A model generated the notes under the pieces. That model was not told the origin of the DNA and made no database searches. It saw nothing but the letters and a program-made list of their open reading frames with translations. From contig NZ_WIND01000003.1 of NCBI RefSeq assembly GCF_009697225.1, forward strand, positions 62,001-126,000: a stretch of 64,000 bases of DNA, written 5' to 3'. Positions 8,406 to 16,692 of the stretch are shown here, piece by piece; the stretch's first letter is position 1, and every line of letters starts with the position of its first letter. The DNA comes from Halovulum marinum (GTDB lineage: Bacteria > Pseudomonadota > Alphaproteobacteria > Rhodobacterales > Rhodobacteraceae). The translations under genes were made by a program, and so were the position numbers.

Positions 8406-9047
8406 TCAGCTGCTGGCGCCGGCGGCGGACGGCTCGCCGGGGCTGGCGGAGCGGTCGCCGCCTATCAGCCCGTCCAGCGCGCGCCCGACCCGCTCGAGGT
8501 GCGCGGCGCGGGTCTCGGGGGTGGACGCGTCCATCCGGTAGTGCGCGGCGTAGGCGGTGCGGCAGCGCCGCGCGCACAGCAGCCGGATGCCGCGCAGGAT
8601 GGTGCGCCGCCCGGGCGCGCCGATGAACCGCGTCAGCCACCAGCTGGCGCCGCAGGTGGTGAACACCGCCAGCCGGTTGATGTGGGTCAGCGTCGGGATG
8701 ATGTCGCCGGTCTCGGGCAGCCGGAACGCCACGTCGGGCAGCAGCACCCGATCCAGCCAGCCCTTCAGCAGCGCCGGCTGGCCGTACCACCAGGTCGGGT
8801 AGACGAAGATCAGCGTGTCGGCCGAACGCAGCGCCGAGATGTGCCCGGCCAGCGGGCTGCCGGTCTCGGGGCCGTCGAGATACGCCTCCCACTCGCGCCG
8901 GCTGAGCACCGGCTCGAACCGCTCGGCGTAGAGGTCGATCACCTGCACCTCGGCCCCCGCCCCGGCCAGCCGCCCGACCACCAGGTCGCGCACGGCGGCG
9001 GTGAAACTCTGCGGGCTGGGGTGGCAGTAGACGACCAGTGCGCGCAT
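8406..9047 (-). CDS. Flavodoxin-fold NAD(P)H oxidoreductase
   Basis: A 213-residue member of the flavodoxin_2 family (quinone reductase, MdaB and KefF-like). Motifs are ALVVYCHPSPQSFTAAV at the flavin phosphate site, TLIFVYPTWWYGQPALLKGWLDR in the middle, and FTTCGASWW for the flavin/nicotinamide pocket. It would reduce a small substrate with NAD(P)H via FMN or FAD in the cytoplasm. It lies three bases after a second, related gene; the two are paralogues and may handle successive steps or form a heterodimer. The C-terminal 35 residues are a low-complexity tail. Confidence 0.82.
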   Translation of the reverse strand: MRALVVYCHPSPQSFTAAVRDLVVGRLAGAGAEVQVIDLYAERFEPVLSRREWEAYLDGPETGSPLAGHISALRSADTLIFVYPTWWYGQPALLKGWLDRVLLPDVAFRLPETGDIIPTLTHINRLAVFTTCGASWWLTRFIGAPGRRTILRGIRLLCARRCRTAYAAHYRMDASTPETRAAHLERVGRALDGLIGGDRSASPGEPSAAGASS

Positions 9048-9050
9048 GGC

Positions 9051-9635
9051 TCAGAAGCTCTCCATCTGTCGGGTGACCCGGCCGAGAAAGGCGCGCCGGC
9101 GCACGTCGTCGGCCCGATTCATGTCGTACAAGGCAAGGTAGCGCGTTTTCGCGCGGGGGTGAACGACCGCCCGCAGGTGCCGCGTCACGCTGCGCCGCGG
9201 CGGATCGCCCAGCACCGCGGCGCGCAGCCGCGTGGTGCCGTAGTGCGTTACCGCCGCCAGCCTGCGGATGTTGTGCAGGCAGCCGCCGACCCTGCCGTCG
9301 GTCATCCCGAACGACACGCCGGGCAGGAACACCCGGTCCAGATAGCCCTTCAGGATCGCCGGGTAGCCGAAGTTCCAGACCGGGAACACAAGCACCAGCG
9401 CCTCGGCCGCCCGCAGCCGTTCGACATGGCCGGCGACGGGCACGGTGTTGACCGCCTCGTCGTGATAGTGCCGCCGCTCGTCGGGGGACAGCACCGGATC
9501 GAAGCCCTCGCCATAGAGGTCGCAGTCGTCGACCTGCCACCCGTTCCGCTGCAGCGTCTCGACCGCGGTCCGATGCACCGCGGCCGAGAAGCTTTCGGCC
9601 AGCGGGTGCGCGAACAGCACCAGCGCGCGGTTCAT
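9051..9635 (-). CDS. Flavodoxin-fold NAD(P)H oxidoreductase (paralogue of the next gene)
   Basis: A 194-residue flavodoxin_2-type reductase with ALVLFAHPLAESFSAAVH, LVLVFPVWNFGYPAILKGYLDR and VTHYGTTRLRAAV. It shares the layout of the downstream gene but has diverged throughout, so the duplication is old. Its ATG overlaps the stop of the FAD-dependent oxidoreductase by four bases (ATGA), which implies translational coupling. Substrate unknown; operon context suggests reduction of a ring or imine in a nitrogenous compound. Confidence 0.82.
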   Translation of the reverse strand: MNRALVLFAHPLAESFSAAVHRTAVETLQRNGWQVDDCDLYGEGFDPVLSPDERRHYHDEAVNTVPVAGHVERLRAAEALVLVFPVWNFGYPAILKGYLDRVFLPGVSFGMTDGRVGGCLHNIRRLAAVTHYGTTRLRAAVLGDPPRRSVTRHLRAVVHPRAKTRYLALYDMNRADDVRRRAFLGRVTRQMESF

Positions 9636-11029
9636 TCCGCCGCCGTCATGCCGGGATAGGCGTACATCCGGTCGTAGCCCCAGTCGGGATCGTCCCAGGC
9701 GATCATCTTGCCGGGGTTCAGCAGCCCCTTCGGATCGGCCTGCCGCTTGAACGCCAGCTGGCGGTCGTCGACGGTCTGCCGGCCGCCCTCCTCCAGCGTG
9801 TAGCGGTGCGGGTTGAACACCATGCAGCCGAGATCCTCGTGGATGTGCACGATCTCGTCCAGCCGCGCCTCGGTGGTGAACCGGATCAGCGGCAGGCTGG
9901 CGAACATGGTGCGCCCGCCCTCCTTCATCGCCTCGAGGTGCTGCAGCACCTCGTCGCCGAAGATCGCGGACACCTTGCGGATCTTCTCCAGCATGTCGTC
10001 GCCGGCGAAGCGCACCTGCAGATAGGTGATCGCCGGGTCCACCTTCAGCGCCCGCAGCGTGGTGTGGTTCCAGCCGTATTCGAACACCGGGCCGGGGTTC
10101 TTCGCCCAGTCGTTGTCGTCCGAGCGATAGATGATCCTGCCATCGCGCCGGGCGTGAAAGGTCAGGAAGCCGTCCATCGAATGCGGCGCGACCATCAGCG
10201 CGACAAGGTTGTCGCCCGGCGCGACATAGGGCTTCACGCGCTGGAAATAGTCGTGCGCGATCGGCGCCTGGATCGGCGTCGCCAGCTTGATCAGGATGCC
10301 GGCCTCGTCGGTCAGATCGCGGGCGTATTCGACGGCGGCCATGAAATCCTTGAAGGCGACGAACATCTCGACCCAGTCATAGGCCGGGGCCAGCGGCATC
10401 TCGATCTCGGTGATGATGCCGTTGGTGCCGTAGGCGTGGCTGACGCGGGGCAGTTCCTCGCCGCGGAATTCCAGCACGCGGGGCTGTTCCTCCATCGTCA
10501 CCACGCGCAGGCGGATGATGTTGCCCAGATCGCGCAGCGCGCCCCAGCGGCACGAGCCGACGCCGCCCGAGCCGCCGGCGATGAAGCCGCCGATGGTCGC
10601 CGTCGCCCAGGTCGACGAGAACATGCGGATCTCCTGCCCCGAATGCGCCTTGCAATGCGCGTCGAGATCCTTCAGCAGGCAGCCCGGCTCGACGATCACC
10701 CGGCCCGGATGCACTTCCTTCACCGCCGCCATGTGGCGCATGTGCAGCACGCAGCCGCCGGCCAGCGGCATCGCCTGGCCGTAGTTGCCGGTGCCCGCGC
10801 CGCGCGTCGTCACCGGCACGTCGTGGGCATAGCAGACCTTCAGCACCTCGATCACCTCGGCCTCGGACCGGGGCGAGACGACGAAATCCGCCTGCAGATG
10901 GTCCATCCGCGCCTTGAGCACCGGCGAGTACCAGAAGAAGTCCCGGCTTTTCGCCTTCACCGAGGCCGGCTTCCGGTCGATCTCCAGATGCGAAAGGGCG
11001 GCTATCGCGCCTGCGATGTCGGCTGGCAT
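9632..11029 (-). CDS. FAD-binding oxidoreductase (GlcD/PCMH type)
   Basis: A 465-residue flavoprotein of the FAD_binding_4 family. The FAD pyrophosphate loop is VTTRGAGTGNYGQAMP, with FSSTWATATIGGFIAGGSGGVGS and YGTNGIITEIEMPLAP completing the flavin domain. A C-terminal substrate-cap region ends in RYTLEEGG and DPKGLLNPGKMI, a phrase typical of glycolate and D-lactate dehydrogenase relatives. There is no iron-sulfur domain. It probably oxidises a hydroxy acid or ring carbon of the imported substrate. Its first 28 bases overlap the end of the deaminase-like gene. Confidence 0.85.
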   Translation of the reverse strand: MPADIAGAIAALSHLEIDRKPASVKAKSRDFFWYSPVLKARMDHLQADFVVSPRSEAEVIEVLKVCYAHDVPVTTRGAGTGNYGQAMPLAGGCVLHMRHMAAVKEVHPGRVIVEPGCLLKDLDAHCKAHSGQEIRMFSSTWATATIGGFIAGGSGGVGSCRWGALRDLGNIIRLRVVTMEEQPRVLEFRGEELPRVSHAYGTNGIITEIEMPLAPAYDWVEMFVAFKDFMAAVEYARDLTDEAGILIKLATPIQAPIAHDYFQRVKPYVAPGDNLVALMVAPHSMDGFLTFHARRDGRIIYRSDDNDWAKNPGPVFEYGWNHTTLRALKVDPAITYLQVRFAGDDMLEKIRKVSAIFGDEVLQHLEAMKEGGRTMFASLPLIRFTTEARLDEIVHIHEDLGCMVFNPHRYTLEEGGRQTVDDRQLAFKRQADPKGLLNPGKMIAWDDPDWGYDRMYAYPGMTAAE

Positions 11030-12297
11030 GTCGTCTCCATCAATGCGTCAAGCTCGGAATATTGCGGCAGCGTACGGTCGATGGCCCGGCCCCGGCGCAC
11101 CACCACCCGGTCGGCCTGGGGGCGGGCGAAGGCTTCGGTCCAGGATCTTGCGTTGAGCAGCACGAAGTCGGCGGGCCCGGCGGTCATCTCGACCGGGGCG
11201 AAGCCGCAGATGTCGGCGGGCGCGGCGCTGACCGTCGCCGCCCAGTCGCCGCGCGAATGGTCAAGGTGCCCGATCCGCGTCGCCTCGCGCAGCACTTCCA
11301 GCAGGTCCATGTCGCCGTAGGCGTAGAACGGATCGCGGGTGTTGTCGCTGGCGAAGGCCACGGGGATGCCCCGCGCCCGCATCTCGTGCACCAGGGTGAT
11401 GCCGCGATAGCGCGGCGTCCGGCCCCGCTGCCGGTCCTGCAGGTAGAGGTTGCACATCGGCAGGCTGACCACGGCGATCCCGGCCTCGGCCACGCGGTCG
11501 AGCGTGCGCTCGGCCACGCCCGCGTCCTGCGTCGACAGCGAGCAGCAGTGCCCGACGACCACGCCCGGCCCGAAGCCGGTGCGCAGGACTGATCGTGCAA
11601 TCGCGTCGAGCGCGGTGCTGTCCGGATCCAGCGTCTCGTCGACGTGGAAATCGGCCTTCAGCCCCCGCGCCATCGCCATGCGGAAGAAGGCGTCGAGCCG
11701 GTGGTCCAGGTCCGGCACCGGGAAGGCGACGCAGCCCAGAACGCCGCCGCATGTCTGCACCCGGTCGGCCAGAACCCGGAACTCGCCGCCGTCCTCGACC
11801 ATGTCGACCGGCACCAGGCAGGCGGCCTGCAGCGCGATCCGCCCGGCCCAGTCGGCGCGCACCTCGTCGAACACCGGCCACGAGATCGCGTCCTGCGGCG
11901 CCAGGCTGTCCAGATGCGTGCGGATCGCGCGCGTGCCGTGTGCCCAGGCGCAGCGCAGGCTGAACTCCATCCGGGCGCGCACGTCCTCGGCCGACCAGTT
12001 CGCGGCGCGGTCCGCCCCCACGGTCGCCAGCGCCCCGTCGAAGCTGCCGTCCAGGTTGGCGGCACGCGGCCAGATGTGGCCTTTGTCCAGATGCGTGTGC
12101 ATGTCCACGCCCAGCGGCAGGCGGATGCGCCCGCCCATGTCCAGCACGGTCTCGGCGGGGCCGTCGACGATCCGCCCGTCCGCGACCGTCACCGGCGCGG
12201 GAACGAAGCCGGCCCCCGGCTGGCCCATCAGGCAGGCCGGGGCGACCAGGTTCTCCAGCCGGTAGCGTCCGGTTCCGGGCAATGCGACGAAATCCAA
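11002..12297 (-). CDS. Cytosine-deaminase-like amidohydrolase
   Basis: A 431-residue metal-dependent amidohydrolase close to cytosine deaminase. Metal ligands appear in VDMHTHLDKGH (His67, His69), KADFHVDET, VVVGHCCSL and FASDNTRDPF, the last with the catalytic aspartate. It would deaminate a pyrimidine or related ring such as creatinine. The start is a TTG: GGGAG lies seven bases upstream and no ATG or GTG fits between the permease stop and conserved sequence. It begins one base after the permease stop region, so it is part of the ABC operon. Confidence 0.82.
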   Translation of the reverse strand: MDFVALPGTGRYRLENLVAPACLMGQPGAGFVPAPVTVADGRIVDGPAETVLDMGGRIRLPLGVDMHTHLDKGHIWPRAANLDGSFDGALATVGADRAANWSAEDVRARMEFSLRCAWAHGTRAIRTHLDSLAPQDAISWPVFDEVRADWAGRIALQAACLVPVDMVEDGGEFRVLADRVQTCGGVLGCVAFPVPDLDHRLDAFFRMAMARGLKADFHVDETLDPDSTALDAIARSVLRTGFGPGVVVGHCCSLSTQDAGVAERTLDRVAEAGIAVVSLPMCNLYLQDRQRGRTPRYRGITLVHEMRARGIPVAFASDNTRDPFYAYGDMDLLEVLREATRIGHLDHSRGDWAATVSAAPADICGFAPVEMTAGPADFVLLNARSWTEAFARPQADRVVVRRGRAIDRTLPQYSELDALMETTCQPTSQAR

Positions 12298-12298
12298 A

Positions 12299-13195
12299 TC
12301 AGGTCTCCCGCTTGATCGCGCTCTCGTGCCACTTGTGCAGCAATACATGCGTCAGCCAGGTGATCGCCAGATAGATCGCCACCCCGGTCAGCACGATCAG
12401 GAACAGCGCCGCGAACATGCGCGGGATCTGCAGCCGGTAGGACGACTCGAGAATGCGGAACGCCAGCCCCGAGCCGACACCGCCGGTGCCGGCGACGAAC
12501 TCGGCCACCACCGCGCCGATCAGGCTCAGCCCGCCGGCGATGCGCAGCCCGCCCAGGAAATACGGCAGCGCCGAGGGCAGCTGCAGATAGCGCAGCTTCT
12601 GCCAGCGGGTGGCGCCGTAGATCGAGAACAGGTCGCGCAGGTTGTGATCGGCCGAGTTCAGCCCCAGCGTCGTGTTCGACAGGATCGGGAAGAAGGCGAC
12701 GATCCAGGCGCAGATCAGCAGCCCGACAAGCTGCGCGTCGATGGTGAACAGCCCCAGGTTGATGTCGACGACATAGATGAAGATCAGCGGCGCGATGGCG
12801 ATGATCGGCGTGACCTGCAGCACGACGGCGTAGGGAAAGAACGACATCTCGACCAGCCGCGACTGGTTGAACAGGATCGCCAGCCCGACGCCGACGGTTA
12901 CCGCCAGGAACAGCGCCATGAACGTCACCTGGATGGTGATCCACCAGCTGCCCGCCAGGGTCGCGAAATCCTCGACCAGGGTCTGCGCCACCAGCATCGG
13001 GCCGGGCAGCACGTAGTGCGGGATCTGGTTCACGGTGACGACCCAGTGCCACCAGAACAGGGTCAGCGCCAGCAGCGCGATGGGCAGCACCCAGCGGGCG
13101 ATGCCGTTGATCCGGCGGCCCCGCGCGCGGCGCAGTTCCTCGTCGTCGCGCAGATCGGTGGCGGCGGTCACGGCGGGGTCGGTCATCGTGCTCAT
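12299..13195 (-). CDS. ABC transporter permease (NitT/TauT type)
   Basis: A 298-residue inner-membrane permease of the SsuC/TauC/ThiX class. About six hydrophobic segments are visible, and the coupling loop reads YGATRWQKLRYLQLPSALPYFLGGLRIAGGLSLIGAVVAEF, the EAA-like motif that docks to the ATPase (given here as one stretch of the loop at about residues 195-235, with the key G-x-x-x-x-x-x-x-x-L-P core). The ATG used overlaps the ATPase stop (ATGA); an earlier in-frame start would extend far into the ATPase gene. Confidence 0.88.
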   Translation of the reverse strand: MSTMTDPAVTAATDLRDDEELRRARGRRINGIARWVLPIALLALTLFWWHWVVTVNQIPHYVLPGPMLVAQTLVEDFATLAGSWWITIQVTFMALFLAVTVGVGLAILFNQSRLVEMSFFPYAVVLQVTPIIAIAPLIFIYVVDINLGLFTIDAQLVGLLICAWIVAFFPILSNTTLGLNSADHNLRDLFSIYGATRWQKLRYLQLPSALPYFLGGLRIAGGLSLIGAVVAEFVAGTGGVGSGLAFRILESSYRLQIPRMFAALFLIVLTGVAIYLAITWLTHVLLHKWHESAIKRET

Positions 13196-13980
13196 GCCGC
13201 GTCTCCCATCGCCTCGTGCAGCGCGTCGGATGCGGCGCGGCAATGCGCAGCGTACTCGGCCGAGGTGCGGAACTCCTCGGTGCGCGGATAGGGCGCGTCG
13301 ACCTGCAGTTCGCGGATCACCCGGCCGGGGCGCGCGGCCATGATCACGATGCGGTCCGACAGGAACACGCTTTCAAAGACCGAGTGCGTCACGAAGATGA
13401 CCGTGCAGCCGATCGCCTGCCGCATCGCCAGCAGGTCGTTGTTCAGCTTGAAGCGGGTGATCTCGTCCAGCGCGGCGAACGGCTCGTCCATCAGGATCAG
13501 CTTCGGCCGGGTCACCATCGCCCGCGCGATCGACACCCGCATCTTCATGCCGCCCGACAGCTCCCGCGGGTAGGCGCCCGCGAACGCGTCCAGCCCCACC
13601 AGCGCCAGCGCCGCGTCGATCGCGGCCTGCACCTCGGCCTTGCGTTTGCCCTTCAGGCGCAGCGGCAGGAACACGTTGTCCTCGACCGTCGCCCAGGGCA
13701 TCAGCGTCGGCTCCTGGAACACCACGCCCAGATCGTCGGTGCCGTGCGGCCCGTCCCAGCGGATCCGCCCCGCGGTCGGGTGCGTCAGCCCCGAGATCAG
13801 CCGGAGCGCGGTGGACTTGCCGCAGCCGGACGGGCCCAGCAGGCTGATGAAATCGCCCAGCCGCACGTCCAGGTCCATGCCGCGCAGGGCGACGACGTCG
13901 CCGCCGAACACCTTGGTCACGCCCTGCATCTGCAGCAGCGAAGGCCGGGATCCGGCCTTCGCGATCGTCGCCTCGGTCAA
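13192..13980 (-). CDS. ABC transporter ATP-binding protein (NitT/TauT type)
   Basis: A 262-residue ATPase. Walker A is GPSGCGKST (residues 49-57), the signature is LSGGMKMRVSIARA, and Walker B is LILMDEPFAALD, followed by the H-loop VTHSVFE. It powers the permease encoded just downstream. Two starts are possible: a GTG at 13,986 that overlaps the receptor stop but has GGAG only one base away, and a TTG at 13,980 with GGAG seven bases upstream. The TTG is preferred on spacing. The protein is otherwise unremarkable in length. Confidence 0.88.
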   Translation of the reverse strand: MTEATIAKAGSRPSLLQMQGVTKVFGGDVVALRGMDLDVRLGDFISLLGPSGCGKSTALRLISGLTHPTAGRIRWDGPHGTDDLGVVFQEPTLMPWATVEDNVFLPLRLKGKRKAEVQAAIDAALALVGLDAFAGAYPRELSGGMKMRVSIARAMVTRPKLILMDEPFAALDEITRFKLNNDLLAMRQAIGCTVIFVTHSVFESVFLSDRIVIMAARPGRVIRELQVDAPYPRTEEFRTSAEYAAHCRAASDALHEAMGDAA

Positions 13981-13982
13981 GC

Positions 13983-14996
13983 TCACTCTCCGACCAGTTT
14001 CTTCTTCACGTCCAGCGCGGCGCCCGAGTTGGCGAACTCCAGCGTGTAGGACTTTTCGACGTCGATGCCCTCCTCGACCACGCCGGCGGCGACCATCTTG
14101 TCGTAGAAGTCCTTGAACGTCGCCTCGGTCATCGCGCCGATGCCCAGTTCCAGCGCGTCGCCCGAGTCGACGATGCCATGCTCCTTCATCGCCTCGATCG
14201 AATAGGCCAGCTGCGCGTCGGTCATCTCGGCGTTGTCGGCCTTGATCGCCTCCAGCGCGGCGGCGTTGTCGCCGTAGAGGAAGTTCGCCCAGCCGATGGC
14301 CGAACCCTCGACGAAGCATCTTACCACCTCGGGCGTCTCGTCGATGGTCGCCTGCATGGTCTCGACGGTGGTGGCATAGGTGGTGAAGCCGTGGTCCGCC
14401 ATCAGGTAGACGTCGGGCGTGAACCCGGCCTCGCGCTCGACCGCGAACGGCTCGGAGGTGACATAGCCCTGCTGGCCGGAGCGCGGATCGGCGATGAACG
14501 GCGCCGGGTTGAAGGTATAGGGCCGGCGGATCTCGGCGGGGAAGTCATAGGCCGCCATCATCCACTGGTAGAAGCTCTGGAAACCGTTGTCGCCGATGAA
14601 CAGCGTATCCAGCGTCTTCAGCTCCTCGAAGCTCGACACCGCGCCGGGATGGGTCAGGATGACCTGCGGTTCCTTCTGGAAATGCGCCGCGACCACCTTC
14701 AGCGGGATGCCCTCCTTCACCGCGGCGAAGGCCTGCAGCAGGTTGCCGCCCATGTGGAAGTCGATCTTGCCCGCCAGCATCAGCGCGCGGTTGTTCACCT
14801 GCGGTCCGCCGGGAACGATGGTCACGTCCAGCCCGCAGGCCTCGTAGGTGCCGTCGACCACCGCCTGGTAATAGCCGCCGTGCTCGGCCTGGGCGATCCA
14901 GTTGGTGCCGAAGCTGACCTTTGTCAGCTCCTGCGCGGTTGCCGGCAGGACGGCGACGAGTGCCAGCGCCGAGGCCGTTACGAGACTGCGTTTCAT
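13983..14996 (-). CDS. ABC transporter substrate-binding protein (NMT1/THI5-like)
   Basis: A 337-residue periplasmic receptor with a Sec signal ending ATAQ (cleavage near residue 21). The sequence resembles NMT1/THI5 receptors: KVSFGTNWIAQAEHGGYYQAVVDG, VTIVPGGPQVNN, and KIDFHMGGN. Members bind pyrimidine precursors of thiamine, riboflavin, sulfonates or other small ring compounds. Because the downstream genes encode a cytosine-deaminase-like and a creatininase-like enzyme, the ligand is probably a nitrogen heterocycle. This is the first gene of the operon, so the promoter should lie at about 15,000-15,200. Confidence 0.87.
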   Translation of the reverse strand: MKRSLVTASALALVAVLPATAQELTKVSFGTNWIAQAEHGGYYQAVVDGTYEACGLDVTIVPGGPQVNNRALMLAGKIDFHMGGNLLQAFAAVKEGIPLKVVAAHFQKEPQVILTHPGAVSSFEELKTLDTLFIGDNGFQSFYQWMMAAYDFPAEIRRPYTFNPAPFIADPRSGQQGYVTSEPFAVEREAGFTPDVYLMADHGFTTYATTVETMQATIDETPEVVRCFVEGSAIGWANFLYGDNAAALEAIKADNAEMTDAQLAYSIEAMKEHGIVDSGDALELGIGAMTEATFKDFYDKMVAAGVVEEGIDVEKSYTLEFANSGAALDVKKKLVGE

Positions 14997-15260
14997 GGGG
15001 ATCCCTCCGTGTTGTCCGGTGCGGTCAGGCTGGGGGCACAGTCACCAAAGCCGAAACCGAACACAAGGGTTTCGCGGCGCGCGGCGGCGGGAATTCCGGC
15101 CTGCACAGGAATTGACCGTTTGATCAACGCCGGTGCCCGATCCGGGGCACAACATCGCCGAGCGCCGCGATCCACCCGGCCCCCCGCTTGCGCCCGCACT
15201 TGAGCCCGCGCCCGGTTCCGGGCAAGCCTGCGGCGACAGCCGACCGAAAGGAGCATTCCC
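14997..15260. other. Divergent promoter region between the ABC operon and RidA
   Basis: The 264 bases contain no convincing gene. They must hold the promoter of the eight-gene minus-strand operon and of the plus-strand RidA gene, so the two may be co-regulated. I see no clear operator, riboswitch fold or T-run here. Confidence 0.35.
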
Positions 15261-15653
15261 GTGAAAGCGCACACCCCCGCCGGCATCCGCCCGCCCTTCG
15301 CCCGCTATTCGCACGCCGTCGAGGTGCCGCCGGGCCACAGCCTGCTGGTGCTCTCGGGCCAGCTCGGCATCGCGCCGGACGACAGCGTGCCCGCCGACGC
15401 CGGCGCGCAGGCCGAACTGTGCTTCGCCAACATCGAGGCGATCCTGGCGCAGGCCGGCTGCACCCGCGGCGCGATCGTGCGGCTGAACGCCTATGTCACC
15501 GGGCGCGCGCACCTGGCCGCCTACATGGCGGCGCGCGACCGCTATCTGGCACAGATCAACCCGCCGCCGGCCTCGACGCTGATGATCGTCTCGGGCTTCG
15601 CCCGCCCCGAATTCCTGGTCGAGGTCGAGGCCCTCGCCGCCGTCCCGGCCTGA
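15261..15653 (+). CDS. RidA family protein (Rid/YjgF/UK114)
   Basis: A 130-residue RidA-like protein. The fold core reads LLVLSGQLGIAPD, AQAELCFANIEAILAQAG, VRLNAYVTGRAHLAAYMAARDRYL (in parts) and PPPASTLMIVSGFARPEFLVEVEALA. Family members hydrolyse enamines and imines released by PLP or ring-cleaving enzymes, and RutC in pyrimidine breakdown is one. The usual arginine that binds the substrate carboxylate may be replaced by Gly-Phe-Ala-Arg here, so catalysis is uncertain. The start is GTG with AAGGAG seven bases upstream. It is divergent from the heterocycle operon and may serve it. Confidence 0.85.
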   Translation: MKAHTPAGIRPPFARYSHAVEVPPGHSLLVLSGQLGIAPDDSVPADAGAQAELCFANIEAILAQAGCTRGAIVRLNAYVTGRAHLAAYMAARDRYLAQINPPPASTLMIVSGFARPEFLVEVEALAAVPA

Positions 15654-15677
15654 GCCGGATCGCGGCGTTGACCCGGC

Positions 15678-15733
15678 GTTCAGAATCCGTTCCTGAACGA
15701 TTTCAGCAGGTTGAGGGGGTTTTCACGGTGAAA
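15678..15733. other. Two short inverted repeats between convergent genes
   Basis: GTTCAG at 15,678 pairs with CTGAAC ending at 15,698 (nine-base loop), and TTTCACGGTGAAA at 15,721-15,733 is a perfect palindrome around one G. They lie between the convergent stops of the RidA and aroQ genes and could act as weak bidirectional transcription ends or as a binding site. Confidence 0.3.
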
Positions 15734-15755
15734 TCGCCCGCGGCCGACGCAGTTT

Positions 15756-16196
15756 TCAGCCCGTGGCCAGCAGCGCCGCGACGCGCTCGATCCCGAACCG
15801 GTAGCCTTGCGTTCCGGCCCCGGCGATCACCGCGTCGGCGCGGGACGAGACGAAGGAATGGTGCCGGAACGCCTCGCGCCTGTGGATGTTCGAGATGTGC
15901 ACCTCGACCACCGGCCCGTCGAACATGTTCAGCGCGTCGAAAATCGCCACCGAGGTGTGGCTGTAGGCCGCCGGGTTGATCACGATCCCCGCCGCGGACT
16001 GCCGCGCCTGCTGGATCCAGCCGACCAGCTCGCCCTCGTGGTTCGACTGCCGGAAGTCCACCTCCAGCCCCGCCGCGTCACCCGCCGCGGCGCACAGCCG
16101 CTCGACATCCGCCAGGGTTTCGGCGCCGTAGATTTCGGGCTGGCGTGTGCCCAGCAGGTTCAGGTTGGGCCCGTTCAGGACCAGGACGGTGGGCAT
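15756..16196 (-). CDS. aroQ: Type II 3-dehydroquinate dehydratase
   Basis: A 146-residue shikimate-pathway enzyme that dehydrates 3-dehydroquinate. Motifs are [20 protein letters not shown] (with the flexible-lid arginine and catalytic tyrosine), [29 protein letters not shown] and [19 protein letters not shown]. All catalytic positions appear present. Two ATGs lie two codons apart; GAGGAG is six bases before the second and touches the first, so the second (MPTVLVLNG) is chosen. The gene stands alone, convergent with RidA. Confidence 0.95.
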   Translation of the reverse strand: MPTVLVLNGPNLNLLGTRQPEIYGAETLADVERLCAAAGDAAGLEVDFRQSNHEGELVGWIQQARQSAAGIVINPAAYSHTSVAIFDALNMFDGPVVEVHISNIHRREAFRHHSFVSSRADAVIAGAGTQGYRFGIERVAALLATG

Positions 16197-16692
16197 CGGC
16201 ATCTCCTCGCTTCGCTTCGCTGCCGCGCAGCCTAGCCGCTGCGCCGCCGCACGCAAGCCGCCGCCGCCGCGCCGGGGGCACGCGGCATGCGCCGGTCACG
16301 GACAAGGCCCGCCGCTGTGGCGGGCGGTCCCGGTCGCCGCCGGGCGCTTGGCTGCGGCTTCGCAGACCGCCGCGCTGGCGTCGAGGGTCGGTCTGGCGAG
16401 GAACTTGGCGACATGATCGTGCCCCAGCTGACCACGATGCAGGGGCTGAAGTCTGCGGCGCAGACGCCCGAGACGGACGTGGCGGCGCTGTCAAGTTGCG
16501 CCGGACCGGCCGGCCGCGCGGCACGGGTCGGCGTTGCCGATCGCCGAGGCGGGCCGCTCCCGTGGCGGATGCCGCGCCGGCCCGGGCGCGAATGGAGTGT
16601 CGTTCCATAACGACTCGCGCCCGGTGCGATCTCTGGTGTACGCTTTTGACTCGGCTCGACGTGCAGATCGTGCCGAAACAGGGAGGACAACA
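16197..16692. other. Long gene-free stretch upstream of phoX
   Basis: About 500 bases with no convincing gene on either strand. The left part must hold the aroQ promoter and the right part the phoX promoter. The frames here lack family motifs and read like chance GC-rich translation. I looked for a pair of PHO-box repeats (CTGTCAT type) before phoX and did not find one. The only notable element is the TGTACGCTTTTGA motif described separately. Confidence 0.35.
16637..16649 (+). promoter_or_regulatory. Motif shared by the phoX and winged-helix regulator upstream regions
   Basis: TGTACGCTTTTGA begins 56 bases before the phoX ATG. A near-identical TGTATACTTTTGA begins 59 bases before the start of the downstream winged-helix regulator; 11 of 13 positions agree. 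It may be a binding site of that regulator or a shared promoter -10 region (TATACT-like). Similar distance to the start codon argues against chance. Confidence 0.4.
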
